DNA of 64,000 nucleotides, from assembly GCF_021917145.1 (NCBI RefSeq), contig NC_061080.1:2399497-2463496 (forward strand), given 5' to 3'. Numbering within the stretch: the stretch's first letter is position 1; every line of letters starts with the position of its first letter. Below are positions 12,274 through 23,248 of this stretch, one piece after another. The notes under the pieces were generated by a model. The model did not search any database. It had not been told where the DNA came from and saw only the letters and a list, made by a program, of their open reading frames with translations. The position numbers and the translations under genes were made by a program. This stretch comes from Hypomesus transpacificus. Taxonomy: Eukaryota; Chordata; Actinopteri; Osmeriformes; Osmeridae.

Positions 12274-13188
12274 GATGGTGAGAAGTGAGAACAGCCCCCA
12301 GCTGGATCTGAAGGACCACATCACAACCCCCACGGCCTTCTGTGTTTTCTAGATCCATGTCAACCTTATTTTTCTTTTTCTCTTCAGCAGACACTAAAGG
12401 GATGACGGTCTGAAAAAGGAGAAGATAGTTGGGGGGGGGGGGGGGTGGAGAAACGGATGGAAACGATCGGTAGAGGGAGAGATAACAGAAGGGACCTCCC
12501 TCCGATGTAATATATGCAGTTAGCATTGACCATGGGACTCATAATCTAACAGGGCTTATGTTTGTTGTTTGATGATGATGATGATGATGATGATTATCGT
12601 ACTGATAATAATACTGATGATGATGATGATGCACATAGGTTTTAAGTAGAGGAGGCTTTTTTGAGGGTGCGTATGCTTTCGTGTGGGTAATCTATGCCAA
12701 AGAGATTTTTTTTATTTTGTGATGATAATCATATAGCTACCTTTCTTTATTTTCCCCCCCGCCGCCTTCATTTTATAAACGACACTAAGTACGAAACACT
12801 GCCAGGGGCGACTCGACATGTACAGCTCACCCTTTTTCTCTTTTTTGTCTTCGTTCGTTTGCTTCTCTGCGCCTTTTGTAACGGACACCGTTTTAACCTG
12901 TTTTAATTTTATGCGTTTAAACTTCTCCCACTGACTCCCCACCCCCCAACGGTTGAGTGAGTCGAGTGAGTGAGTCAGTTGAGTTGGTTCTGACTCGGTG
13001 GTGTATTCTCCTGCTGTCTCTATTGATTCATTTATGTAGAAGGGAACCTGAACAACCCAACCCCGTGGGCTTTACACAACCAAGAACGATGAATACAATA
13101 AGTCAACTACTGACAGGGAATATGTCTTTCTACAACAACAACAAAAAATGTTTTTACTTAAAAAAAAAAATTGTTTAAGAAAAATAAA
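12274..13188 (+). other. jup: jup 3' UTR with (GAT)n tracts
   Basis: Non-coding tail of about 0.9 kb. It contains GATGAT tracts at 12570-12630, a G run at 12430-12445 and a T-rich region before the poly(A) signal. Confidence 0.65.
13183..13188 (+). terminator. jup: jup polyadenylation signal AATAAA
   Basis: AATAAA in an A+T-rich context, the first good one downstream of the stop codon. It lies about 915 bp after the stop. Confidence 0.65.
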
Positions 13189-14390
13189 GATTATATTAAA
13201 CTACGTCTAGACTTTTCTTTTTGTGAGACAAACACTTTCCTATTGGATCACGTTTCCGAGGAGAACTATTAAGGGCGAGGTGAAAGTGCGCCTGACTATG
13301 GCAGAACGTTTTATTTCATTTGTATGTATCAACAAAGTAACATAAAGTAAATCCATTCTTTATTTATGACGTTGCTGAACAGCTCAGAGTTCACACCTCG
13401 GTGCTTAACACCTCAGGAAAAATCTGCAAAAGTAAGGTCAAAATCCAATTTTATTTGTGCTAGTAGTACATTTAGCACACGCTTTTATCCAAAGCGACTT
13501 CCAAGAGAGAGCTTTACAAAGTGCATAGGTCACTGATAATAACAACAAGATAGCCCCAAAGCATTGCGGGTAGCCAAAACAAGAAGCACACATTGTGAAC
13601 AACCAACAAATAAGTGCCAAAGGGAAAAAACAAGCGGAGCTGATTCATGCAGGGGGACGCGAGACATAGCGCCTCATTAGCAGCGCGTCACTGGCAGCGC
13701 GTCATCACGCAGTAGGGCACACCTTCTTAGCAGGGCGAGCAATTTAATCAGGATATCGCTGCACTCTGCTTTGCTAGTGCGACACAGGTTGCTTTCTGTT
13801 TATCTGCTGCCTTTGCCTCCCCGGCCTCCACCCTTGGTTCTGTGTTTCCTGTTGTAGGGGGAATGCGTCGCTAGTCTCTGCTCGGAGGTCGAGACGGTGT
13901 CTCCGTTGGGTGCGGCACAGGGGTGTGTCCTGGCGGTGGCCTAGGGTGGCAGGGCCACCCCTGAAATCTGATTGGCCATCCCAATATATGATTGGCTATA
14001 TGCCCAGTCAGAGGCGGGCCACCCCTGGTGCCACCCCTATCAAAAATGTCTGGACACACCGCAGGGAGCCGACGCAAGCAGAACCATAATGCCAAATCAA
14101 TTGTTACAATGTGTTGAACCGTGTGAATAAAGTATCAAGTAAATACTATACTGAGTCCTCCTGCCTGAACCATAAGAGCATGTAGTTAAGCAAGTTACAA
14201 TTTAAACAACATGAATCTGTAAGTGCAAGTGTACCTGTAGAAAAAACAAGCAACAGTAAAATAAAATAAAAAATTAGATGAACTAAAATAGAATAAAACA
14301 GTTTAAATAGGCTACCACTAACCAACAAGAGCAACAAGTCTAAGCACGAGTCAGTGTGATCCTTGAGGAAACTAGAAAGTTTGAATTGTG
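13189..14390. other. jup 3' intergenic sequence with repeat remnants
   Basis: No gene seen. It contains the SINE-tail fragment at 13455-13620. Around 13925-14045 there is a segment with three GCCACCCCT motifs in both orientations, probably a degenerate mobile-element end. Confidence 0.5.
13455..13620 (-). repeat. SINE-tail type repeat, partial
   Basis: Carries the motif 'tttatccaaagcgacttcc', the complement-oriented form of the common fish SINE tail. The tRNA-like head is missing. Confidence 0.5.
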
Positions 14391-14392
14391 AA

Positions 14393-14398
14393 TTTATT
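14393..14398 (-). terminator. candidate poly(A) signal of the small gene, copy A
   Basis: AATAAA on the minus strand, about 325 bases beyond the proposed stop and just outside the left edge of the duplicated segment. Confidence 0.35.
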
Positions 14399-14721
14399 TC
14401 GTATATTCTCTTTACTCTTGATTGTTGTCTTGGGAAGATTGTCTCCTTGTTTTCTTTGTTGACGCACAGCCATCCCTATAAATACACAGGAGGTAAAGCT
14501 ATGTTAGGTAACTAGACTTGCAGATGAAGCATAGCACTGGATTCCGAGAAACCAAAACCTGTTTTGTACCTGACAGTAATAACTGCCTGCTTATTTTGGA
14601 GGGACAATGGAAAACACCGTCACATCAACCATGCGACACAAGGAAGAAGGAAGAAGAACCATCTATATTTAGACATGTTATACAATATTACCATGTTTTG
14701 GGGTATATCTGACTTGTATCC

Positions 14722-15594
14722 TTAGATCAAGTTGATGTGTTTCATAACGATCATTCCGTCCGTCATGTCTGCTGTAGGTAGTTTTGGCAAAAGTCTGCCA
14801 TCTTGTTGTTTTCCTTCCAAGCTAGGCTCCTTGAATTTTTCCCCTGAATCTTCGTTCACTTAAAAGAAGAAAAACCATTATGAACAAATGTGCATTAGGC
14901 CGCAGATCTGCAAGATGGTACTAGTTTAGTGATACTTTAATCAGGTTTCAAAAGAAACGTGTATAGCAATTGGCATGATAGTTCACAGTTGAGCCGTACT
15001 CACTGTAAGGGGCAAGGAAACTGAAGCTGTTCCGTCTCTTCATCCCCGGCCAGGTTATCGAAGTTATTTCACGCTCAAATAGCATGGTCTCCTGAACTCT
15101 AAAAAAGAAATGTTCAATTCAGCTACAACATTTGAAAGGCTCAGTTTACATTTTCTAAAGTTTAGGTTTTATATTGCACTTTAGTATCACCTACTTACAA
15201 CGCAATCTTTTCAACGACTGACAACCACTGGAGACAGGAAATACAATGACAAGTACGCACAGGGAAAATTTGACACTGACTTAACAAGGAGGAGTCAGGT
15301 GGCTGAGCGGTTAGAGAAACGGGCTCGTAATCGGAATGTTGCCAGGTCGGTTCCTGGCCAAGGACACTGGGCAAGGCACTTCACCCCCTAGGGTCTTGTA
15401 CTTACAGTGAGTCGCTCTGGATCAAAGGGTCTGCTAAAGGACTAAATGTAAATGTAAATAGAAACAAAGGACCAAGAACCAGTTGGACCACTTTTCGCTT
15501 GTAATGCAGTTCTACCACTGGGTGGCAGCAAGAAGCACATTGATTGTGACTTTTGACGAGAGGCGTTAGCGACTGATTATACTTTACCTCTCAT
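14722..15594 (-). CDS. unrecognised small protein gene, copy A (85 codons in this model)
   Basis: Proposed coding exons on the minus strand: 15594-15588, 15217-15199 (19-nt micro-exon), 15098-15004 and 14858-14722. The junctions are conventional: donors gtaaag, gtaagt and gtgagt, and acceptors ending cag, ttttttag and cttttaag. All phases agree, the first codon is ATG in an ACAATGA context, and the last codon TAA is at 14724-14722. The peptide has no signal sequence or membrane segment. It contains a tryptophan-proline turn and a basic KRRNSFS patch near residues 29-35, which fits a PKA-type phosphorylation site, followed by an acidic-basic tail. I do not recognise the family. The first two exons are the weakest part of the model: the micro-exon acceptor could instead be the 'ctccag' ten bases upstream. 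A second, broken copy lies at 16.5-17.5 kb. A SINE sits in the first intron. Confidence 0.42.
15291..15460 (+). mobile_element. tRNA-derived SINE, full-length type
   Basis: The tRNA-like head has an A-box-like TGGCTGAGCGG and a diverged B-box-like GGTCGGTTCC. A body ('gggcaaggcacttcaccc') and the 3' tail ('gctctggat...ctgctaaaggactaaatgtaaatgtaaat') follow. It is absent from the equivalent place in copy B (near 17120-17165). The same family recurs at 31660-31850, which shares the body and tail. Confidence 0.82.
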
Positions 15595-15793
15595 TGTAGT
15601 ACCTACATGGTGGTGGTGGACCACGACATTGTTCCTTGACTGGTGCCCAGGACCACCGATTCTACTCTGCAGTATCTCAGCCAGCCTTTAGTTTCCAAGG
15701 CTTAAAAAAGGGCTGACATGCTGTGGACGGCTGTTTCTCAAACGTCAAGGCTAACACCTCGATGCAGATAGACTGCATCTGTATGCATTTTAG

Positions 15794-16476
15794 AACAAAC
15801 GACTTGTTCACAAGTTACATTTAATGACAACACGTGAAGGGTTTGAAGAGATTCTTAAACTGGACTACAGCTCTGGTTGCATCTATGTGCAGGTTGATTT
15901 GCCAGATGGATTTGGAGGGATTTAATGTTTTCCAAACAACCAAAACGAATTTCCTTATGTTTGAAGTAAAATGGGAAACTGATCAGTGTATTAACGTGAA
16001 CCAAATAATGCCAATACCAATGGAATTACAGTTATTTGACTCTGGGTTAAATCAGAGGAAGAATGGTCAAAGTCAGGTTAATATGAATACACATTTAATA
16101 ACATGGCAAATGACTGAAATCTATTCCAAGGCAAAAATGTGTCAAAGGAAGGTTAACTCTAACCTACTATACCATGGTCATTGTAAATCAGAGAGAGAAA
16201 GCAAGATGTGAAGAAGGAGAAGGACAGTAGGACAAGCCAGAACTGAGGAGAAGGTCTCAGGAGATGAAGAATCCACAGAACGATGCTTCATAATTCCCTT
16301 TATACACAGGAACAACCAACCACACCACATCTTAGCCCTTAGTGTCCAAATATGGGCGATGCTACAGTAAGTTACACAATGAGGTGTGAGAGCCATCAAG
16401 TAGAGAGTCTGTCCAGCAATTCCATATTTTAACACCTGAGAAGTAGGGGCAGGTTGACACCCGGCATTTCAATTTT
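15794..16476. other. spacer between the two duplicate copies
   Basis: A+T-rich. One plus-strand ORF of 125 codons (15834-16211) is present, but its composition is like untranslated sequence and no family was recognised. I do not call it a gene. Confidence 0.5.
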
Positions 16477-17493
16477 CTTTACTCTTGATTGTTGCCATGT
16501 TGATCATAGAGAGGTCTCTTGGTTTTCTTTGTTGATGCACAGCCGTCCCTATAGATACACAGAAGACAAAGCTATGTTAGGGAACTGGACTTTCAGAGGG
16601 AGCATAGCATTGGAATGCTAGACCCAACCCTGTATTGTATCTGACAATAATAACTGCCTACTTGTTTTGGAGGGACAATCGATAACAAACACAAAAACCA
16701 TGCCACAGAAGGGAGTAGACCCATCTGTAAGTAGACATTTTATACACATAGTACAATGTTTTGGGGTATATCTGACTTGTACCCTTAGATCCAGTTGATG
16801 TGTTCCATACTGATTGTCCATCATGTCTGCTTTCAGTAGTTCTGGCTACAGTCTTCCATCCCGTTGTTTTTCCTTCGAGTTAAGGCCATTACAACTGAAG
16901 CTGGCCATTTTCTTTATCCCACTTCCCGGCCAGGTTATCCAAGGTATTTCACGTTCAAACGGCATGGTCTCCTGAACTCAAAAAAATAAATGTTCAATTC
17001 AGCTACAACATTTGAAAGGCTCCGTTAACATTTTTCTAGATTTTCTATTGCACTTTAACATCGCCTACTTACGACGCAATCCTTTGAACGCAAAACAAGA
17101 GACAGGAAAGATGATGTCAAGTATAGTATAGAATACACTCTCGCATCAAGCAGAAGTCAGACCAGCAGGTTCACTTCCCGCTTGTAAAACAGTTCTACCA
17201 CTGGGTGGCAGCAACAAGCACATTGATTGTGACTTCACCGACTACAGGAGACGACTTCGTTTATACTTTACCTCTCAAATTGTACGCCCGCCTACATGGT
17301 GGTGGTGGTGGACCAAGACAGTGTTCCATAACTGCCCAGGACCACCGATTCTACTCTGCAGTAGGCCTATCTCAGCCAGCCTTTAGTTTCTAAGGCTTAA
17401 TAGAGGGCTGACATGCTGTGGGCGGATGCATATCAAATGTCAAGGTCGATGGGACACCTCGATGCACATGTACTGCATCTGTACACATTTTAG
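16477..17493 (-). pseudogene. degenerate tandem copy B of the small gene
   Basis: The third-exon equivalent is recognisable at about 16900-16970 (minus strand), but its acceptor 'ttttttag' has changed to 'tttttttgag'. The micro-exon acceptor region has lost about six bases. A deletion fuses the exon-3-like segment directly to the exon-4-like segment, removing the intron. A TAG then appears where copy A has TTG. The upstream part (17200-17400) is well conserved with copy A, including a CCACTGGGTGGCAGCA motif. Best read as a pseudogene of copy A, although a changed transcript cannot be excluded. Confidence 0.6.
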
Positions 17494-17719
17494 TTGGACG
17501 TTCTCATGGAGTTATATTGAGCCGCTGCTGTCTAGGGATGTCTTTGTGCCAGGTGCAGTAGTCTAGACGTTCCTGTAGTCCATAGTGTAGCGTTGTGCAC
17601 AGCTCACAATCAGATTGCTTCACTATCAGACAGACCTCTGTTGAATTCATGAGAGTCATCGCTCTCTCTTATGGATTGGGGACTGCCTAAAAGCCTTTTT
17701 CTGTTCCTCACTGAATTAT

Positions 17720-17760
<41 letters not shown>

Positions 17761-18277
17761 TTTGTTGGAGTAAGAAACTATATGGTCTGTGTATGAGTGT
17801 GAGACTAGCGAATGGGCAGCTATTGCCCTTCCCTTTGGCCTTATATCCCTCCCTCCTTCCTTTCCTCCCTCAGTTTTCACATTCAATGGTTCTCTTTGTC
17901 TTTCCAGTAACATGCAGCCCCAGCCGATTAAATACAAGGAATTAGTAGTCAATTTTAGCCTGCCAAACATACAAACAGAAACTAAACGGCTTAATGGCAC
18001 ACGGACAGGGATTTGGTTGTTGTTGCACTGAACACGTCAGCAACACTGTTTTGAGAGGTTTTTATCGACACACTTTGAATTACACAACAAATTCTTAAGA
18101 CTTATGAAATAATTTCAAAACGTTTTTTTTTTCTATAAATAAAACGATTTAATAGATGACGACGTCCGTAATATTTGACAATTGTAGGTACTTTCTTGTA
18201 AGGAAGCAAACACGCAGCAAATGTATAGCAAAATAAAAAATGAAAAATCCAGAAATTGAAAGCATGACAACAAAACA
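17494..18277. other. intergenic, with a 40-base poly-G run
   Basis: No supported gene. A short minus-strand open frame with several cysteines (about 17515-17660) was noted but not called. The poly-G run is at 17720-17759. Confidence 0.5.
17720..17759 (+). repeat. poly-G homopolymer (40 G)
   Basis: Uninterrupted G run. Its length is probably unreliable in the assembly. Confidence 0.95.
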
Positions 18278-18283
18278 TTTATT
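18278..18283 (-). terminator. sox10: candidate sox10 poly(A) signal
   Basis: AATAAA on the minus strand (TTTATT on plus) about 1.27 kb past the sox10 stop. The intervening A+T-rich sequence is consistent with a 3' UTR. Other signals nearer the stop cannot be excluded. Confidence 0.4.
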
Positions 18284-19548
18284 ATTTAAATAAAGTCTAC
18301 AACGTAATAAGATCAGTATAAATTGACACATTTAAAAGAATAGGCACATGTTTTACAGCCGTAATTTACATTGCATAGACAGATTGACGTCGGTTAATGA
18401 ATCAGCAGTGCGATAGGTAAAGCATGACGTAGCCTTCTACGTTTGTTTCATAACAGTTGTGATTGTTGTCCTTAGAAATTGTGTTTTTTTATTTTGTAAA
18501 GATGATAACCGCGATTTATGCTTGCAGTTATCTTTTCTATTTTCTTTGTAATTGGCCTATTGCCTGTAGGCCTAAAAAAAGTCAGCAAAAAAGGAAAGCT
18601 GTCATTGTCAGGCCCATAAAAAGGACGTGTGACTGGAATTGTTATGGGTCGACGTTGTTTTGTTGTCATGATACACACAGCAATTTACTAATTACTTTGT
18701 CAAAAGGCTACCACATATTCCGAGGATTAAACTGACATAGGATGCAGTCAATTTAGTGCTATTGGCACGTGTATATTGAGGTAATGTGATGTTCAGAAGA
18801 TATGTATGCAAGCTGAATTACTTTTCCCTATTATTTTTCCTTTTGTCCCCTAACCTGTTTAGCTGTAGTCCTTGAAAAGGAAGGCGCCACACATCGACAA
18901 TAAAATAAGTAAATAGAACTCCTACTATCATTATCTTAATAGAATATACCTACGTTTATATAAAAAGAAACACATGTAATTTTTTTTACCAAAGCAGTGG
19001 TGCAGATGTATAAGTATATTATTAAATTCCAACATGATAAATGTAGTATCATAATGATAACAATCACGCAAAAAAAATGTCAACATCAGTAATGAACTAC
19101 TCATACAAAATAACACTATGAATGACATCACACACATTTCCTTTAGTTTGGTTAATATAATCAGATTACTTCAGGTTTAACCCAATTGTACCAATCCTTG
19201 AGGTCCCACATGATCTTTTATCAATTCAACGACAACCATGATAACTCTGGTCTTTTACTGGTTATGCAGAATGTCAGGTCTCCAAAAGAAACAGTCCAAT
19301 CTTAACTCACAAATGGCACGTGATTGGCTTTCGACTATTGATTCTCAGTCTGTGTGGCAGGAAGGGTGATGTTTTTATGTTGAAATACTAAACAGTATAA
19401 AAGGCCACTATGGGTTCATCTGGCATTAAATTGGCTAAAAAGCGCAAACTTTCGGTAAGGGGTTCAGAAAAGATTCAAACCCACACACACACATTTACAC
19501 ACACACATTTACACACACACACATCAAAACACACTGCGTCTTTCTCTC

Positions 19549-21521
19549 TCAGGGTCTCGTGAGGGTGGTGTAGACGGGCTGCTCCCAGTGTGTTGGGCTG
19601 TGGGAGGGAGCAACACTGGAGGGGTCTCCTATGGTGGTGTACAGGGGCCTCTGTGTGGGCCCCATGTAGGAGAAGGCCGAGTACAGCCCTGGAGCCTGGC
19701 TGGAGTGAGTGTAGTAGGCCCCTGTCGCCTGGTGGTCCCCGTACTCAAACTGGGCCCTGGAGGGCAGCGAGGGGAAGGCCGAGCCGTAGTGGGGGAGGCT
19801 GAGGGGGGTGTAAGTGACGTGGGCCCCCGACGCTGAGGACGCCGAGGGGGAGTCGCCGTAGTGGCTCGCGGACTCGCTCTTGATCTGGGCCTTGGAGGGG
19901 TCAGAGGAGGAGGTGGCGGAGGACGTAGGGGAGGGCAAGGCCTGCTGCTGCTTGGACAGCCAGGCTGCAGAGTGGCCGCTGGCGGCGGCGAGGGCGTACG
20001 CGTACGACGTGGCGGAGGAACCGGGGGCGGCGGCGCCCTGGCCGACTCCGGGATGCCCGTTGGGGGGGAGGTACTGGTCGAACTCGTTGACGTCGAAGGG
20101 CTCGATGTTGGACATCACCTCGTGGCTGATCTCGCCGATGTCCATGGCGCCAAAGTCGATGTGGGGTTTCCCCCCTGCTGAGGAAGGGCCAGTGCCGCCC
20201 TCCACCCCCAGGGCTCCGCGGGAACCCGCTGACCCTCCTCCGCCCTCCCTCTTGCCCTCGCCCATCTTCCCAGACTGCAGCTCTGTCTTTGGGGTAGTGG
20301 GGGGTGTGGGAGGGCTGTGACCTTGACCTGGGAAAGCAGAGAACAACCAACTACATCAGCTATAGAAGTGACACATGGAGTACACACAAAAGTACACTTT
20401 AGTAGAAACTAGGGAACACAAGGGAAAGGACTCGGTCTATAAAACGTGTATTTGGGTCCAAACTTGACAACGAAATCAAGCAGACTAGACGGAAAACCAA
20501 CCACAAGTGAGTCTAGTGAAAGTGAAAGACTGCCCCCTCCCCCATCTCACCTGCAGAATGGTGGTGATGATGATGGTGATGATGAAGGTCCGCCAGGGGC
20601 GACCCGGCGCCCCCTCCGTTATGGCCTCCGTGCTCCAGGTGCAGCGCCTTGTAGTGGGCCGGGGCGTGGCCGCCTTCACCCTCCCCCTGGCTGTCGGTCT
20701 CGGAGGTGGCCCCCAGCTTGCCGTTCTTGCGGCGCCGGGGCTGGTACTTGTACTCTGGGTAGTCCTTCTTGTGCTGCTTCCTCAGGCGCTCCGCCTCCTC
20801 GATGAAAGGCCTCTTGTCGCTCTCGTTCAGGAGCCTGGGGGAGGGAGAGATGTTTGTTTTAGGCCTCTCAGGTCCCCCAAATGTTATATTGAATTCAATA
20901 TTTAAATTGTGTCCTTACACACCAAGCCATGTTACATTATATGCTGGCTATTAAAATTAATATTGTGATGTCACATACTGGAATACGTCTATATACATAT
21001 GAACCAGTGTAAAAGTTGAGAAACGTTTGAGTGGATTTATTTAATGTTGTGTTGAGGTGTTTTTCTATGCCCCCACGTGCCCACCTCCACAATTTCCCCA
21101 GTGTTTTGCTGAGTTCCGCGTTGTGGAGGTGAGGGTATTGGTCCGCCAGTTTCCGGCGCGCGGCCTGCGCCCATACCATGAAGGCATTCATGGGTCTCTT
21201 CACGTGCGGCTTGCTTTTGCTCCCATTATTTACGCGCACGGGCATGGGCACGAGCGTCCAATCATATCCGTCGAGCACCTGGCTGACAGCTTCGCGAATG
21301 CCGATGGGAAAACGGCCATCCTCTTGTTCTGTCTTGGCAACTAATCCACCGTCTTCCCCCCCTTCCGCGCCACAAAGCCCGGTCAGCTGCTGTGACTGGC
21401 CGTTGAGAGGCGAGTCCCGACCACCGTTTGCCCCGGAATGCGCCGGTGATAGCGATTGAGCATCATCGGAGACCCCGGGACTCAACTCCGCTTCGGACAA
21501 GCTGTGATCCTCTCCGGACAT
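19549..21521 (-). CDS. sox10: SoxE transcription factor Sox10, three coding exons
   Basis: Coding exons (minus): 21521-21085, 20834-20551, 20327-19549. They total 1500 nt, or 499 residues (zebrafish Sox10 is close to this length). The protein binds DNA through an HMG box and directs neural crest, pigment cell, enteric neuron and glial fates. Order: an acidic SoxE N-terminus, the dimerisation region before the box ([13 protein letters not shown], about residues 76-88), the HMG box at about 104-175 split by intron 1 after KLWR, a His-rich stretch at the end of exon 2, the conserved EFDQYLPP motif, then the C-terminal transactivation domain ending [12 protein letters not shown]. The segment [19 protein letters not shown] matches Sox10 rather than Sox9 or Sox8. 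The start ATG is followed by SGEDHSLSE, like other fish Sox10. The intron positions match the known SoxE structure. Confidence 0.95.
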
Positions 21522-21740
21522 TTTCTTTTATCAAACAACAGTTCCGTTTAAAATGAAGTTTCAAAAGCTTTTGAAGCTGTCAGAACTTTAAGCGGATTTG
21601 TGTCGAACCTGATTCTTGCTTTTCACATGCAATGCGGTGCGTGCGTAACTGTCCAAGGCATACTCAGAGCCGTGCGTAAAATTCGTCAAAATCCTTCCCT
21701 TTGCGCGCCCCTTTCCCCTCAATCGGGATATTGCGCACAC
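21522..21740 (-). other. sox10: sox10 5' UTR, coding-exon part
   Basis: Leader sequence upstream of the ATG, reaching back to a clear acceptor (minus strand T-rich tract then 'tttcag') at 21742-21741. Confidence 0.65.
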
Positions 21741-22274
21741 CTGAAATGATAAAAAAAAATATAATTGATTACTTAAATATTTTGAAATATATCAATAATT
21801 GCATGACCAATTTTAATTCAGTGATCAAACGAAATACGCCCACATTCGTCTTAAGTTTCATCATATTTGTTGGTTAAATTTTAATGCAATTATATAACTT
21901 TCGCGTTATATAATGGCATTCATGGAGTAACATTTTGCCACAATCTTGTATCCTGTATTAAAAAGAAGATATTACTGGCATATCTAAAAACATGTTACAT
22001 TATAATACAAATATGAAGAAAAGTTTAACGGTTGAACAAGTTGGGACAATAAAAGGTTGTTAGCATCTCGACAACAGTAGGCTACAACGTATTATTCTCA
22101 CAGTTGATCAGTTGAATGTGTTTTGCAGATGTAGATATTACCTAAACTGTGACATTGTGGCGAAACAATGGGTCATCACTAAGCAAGATTACGATTTTAA
22201 GATCTCTCATCAATTGAATCAAAACGTTAAAAAGTGTATTTAATTCACATGACAAAATTAGGAATACAACTTAC

Positions 22275-22430
22275 CTATGTGCAGTTTCAGAACTCGCTCG
22301 TTCAATACGGGAGTTCGTGCGCTCCACTGTAGAACGGTGTGACGCTCGTGCTCCGTCCCCTGCCCCCTCGTTCAGTTTGCCCTGCGATGAATGGCTGCTC
22401 TGTATCGTGCACCGGAGCTTAAAGAGCGCC
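22275..22430 (-). other. sox10: sox10 non-coding first exon (approximate 5' end)
   Basis: Ends at a strong donor 'gtaagt' (minus strand, GT at 22274-22273). It pairs with the acceptor at 21742-21741 and gives a first intron of about 530 bp. The 5' boundary is a guess; the sequence up to about 22600 is G+C-richer and probably holds the core promoter. Confidence 0.55.
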
Positions 22431-23207
22431 GTTGTGCGAGAGAAACCAGAAAAAAAGTGATTGAAAGTGGAAAACATTCTCAAAGAGGCAGCATTCCAAC
22501 ACAGAGTCAGCGCCACCCTCTTGCGCACACGCTGAACGCGTATTGGTCATCTTACATTCTCCTCCTTTCTTACTGGCGGACAGCGTTGTCGTTATTGCCT
22601 GTCCGTCCGTCACCAATGAATATTTCCAATGAAAAGAGGTGAGATTTTACATCGGAGTGGCTTAAGTGACTTTACAGTGGGTCCATTTAGAGTCCAAATA
22701 AGGCCTGCTTTGTGAATGTGTTGATGTGTTCTATCAAATAAATAAACACGAATGAGAAGAGTTATTTGTGGTCAACTTAAACTACATTTGACAAATGTAA
22801 CTGTAGCTATCACTATAGGCATTATGTCATTGGCTACAGTAAAGTTGACAGCCTATCAACTTCAACCATGAAAATATTCCTCGGCATTCAAAGAAAGACA
22901 AAGACAAATAGAAAGGGGACTCCGGGAAATTATATGCCTGTCAAGTAAACCCCAAATGGCATGATCTGCGGTGCTCTATTTGAGATTTACAATTCAGAAA
23001 TGAAAAAATGGCACTGTAAAAAGTAAAATGGTCTCATACTAACTATGATGGGTCACACATCAAAAGAACCCATATCCTTTATGGAATTCTTCTCCAAAAG
23101 ACATCCACACCTACTCAGAGTTTTCCCTGGTCACGTCGAAAAGGCTGAAGAATCATGGTGAAAGGAAATAATGGCCTGGTTGGAGTCTGTAACTGTTGTG
23201 AAATGAG

Positions 23208-23248
23208 GTGAATCCTGGCCTACATTTGAGATGTAGGCCAGGATTCAC
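23208..23248. repeat. perfect 18-bp inverted repeat with 5-base loop
   Basis: Arms GTGAATCCTGGCCTACAT (23208-23225) and its exact complement (23231-23248) flank TTGAG. No mismatch in 18 pairs. Confidence 0.95.

Larger units (their letters stand above)
14408..15793. repeat. tandem segmental duplication, copy A
   Basis: Matches 16477-17493 in the same orientation. Anchors: 'ctttactcttgattgttg' at the left, 'tgtttcataa/tgttccatac', 'gtttccaaggctta', and 'cacctcgatgcag/cacctcgatgcac' at the right. Copy A is longer mainly because of the SINE at 15291-15460 and because copy B suffered deletions. Confidence 0.88.

Noticed and set aside
15834-16211. 125-codon plus-strand ORF
   Set aside because: No recognised family, no homologue in the other duplicate copy, and composition like A+T-rich non-coding sequence.
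17515-17660. Minus-strand frame of about 50 codons with several cysteines near copy B
   Set aside because: Short, with a stop just upstream, no splice signals and no match to a family I know. Could be chance, though the cysteine spacing made me look twice.
19590-20320. Plus-strand ORFs across the sox10 third exon
   Set aside because: Antisense shadows of the Sox10 transactivation domain.
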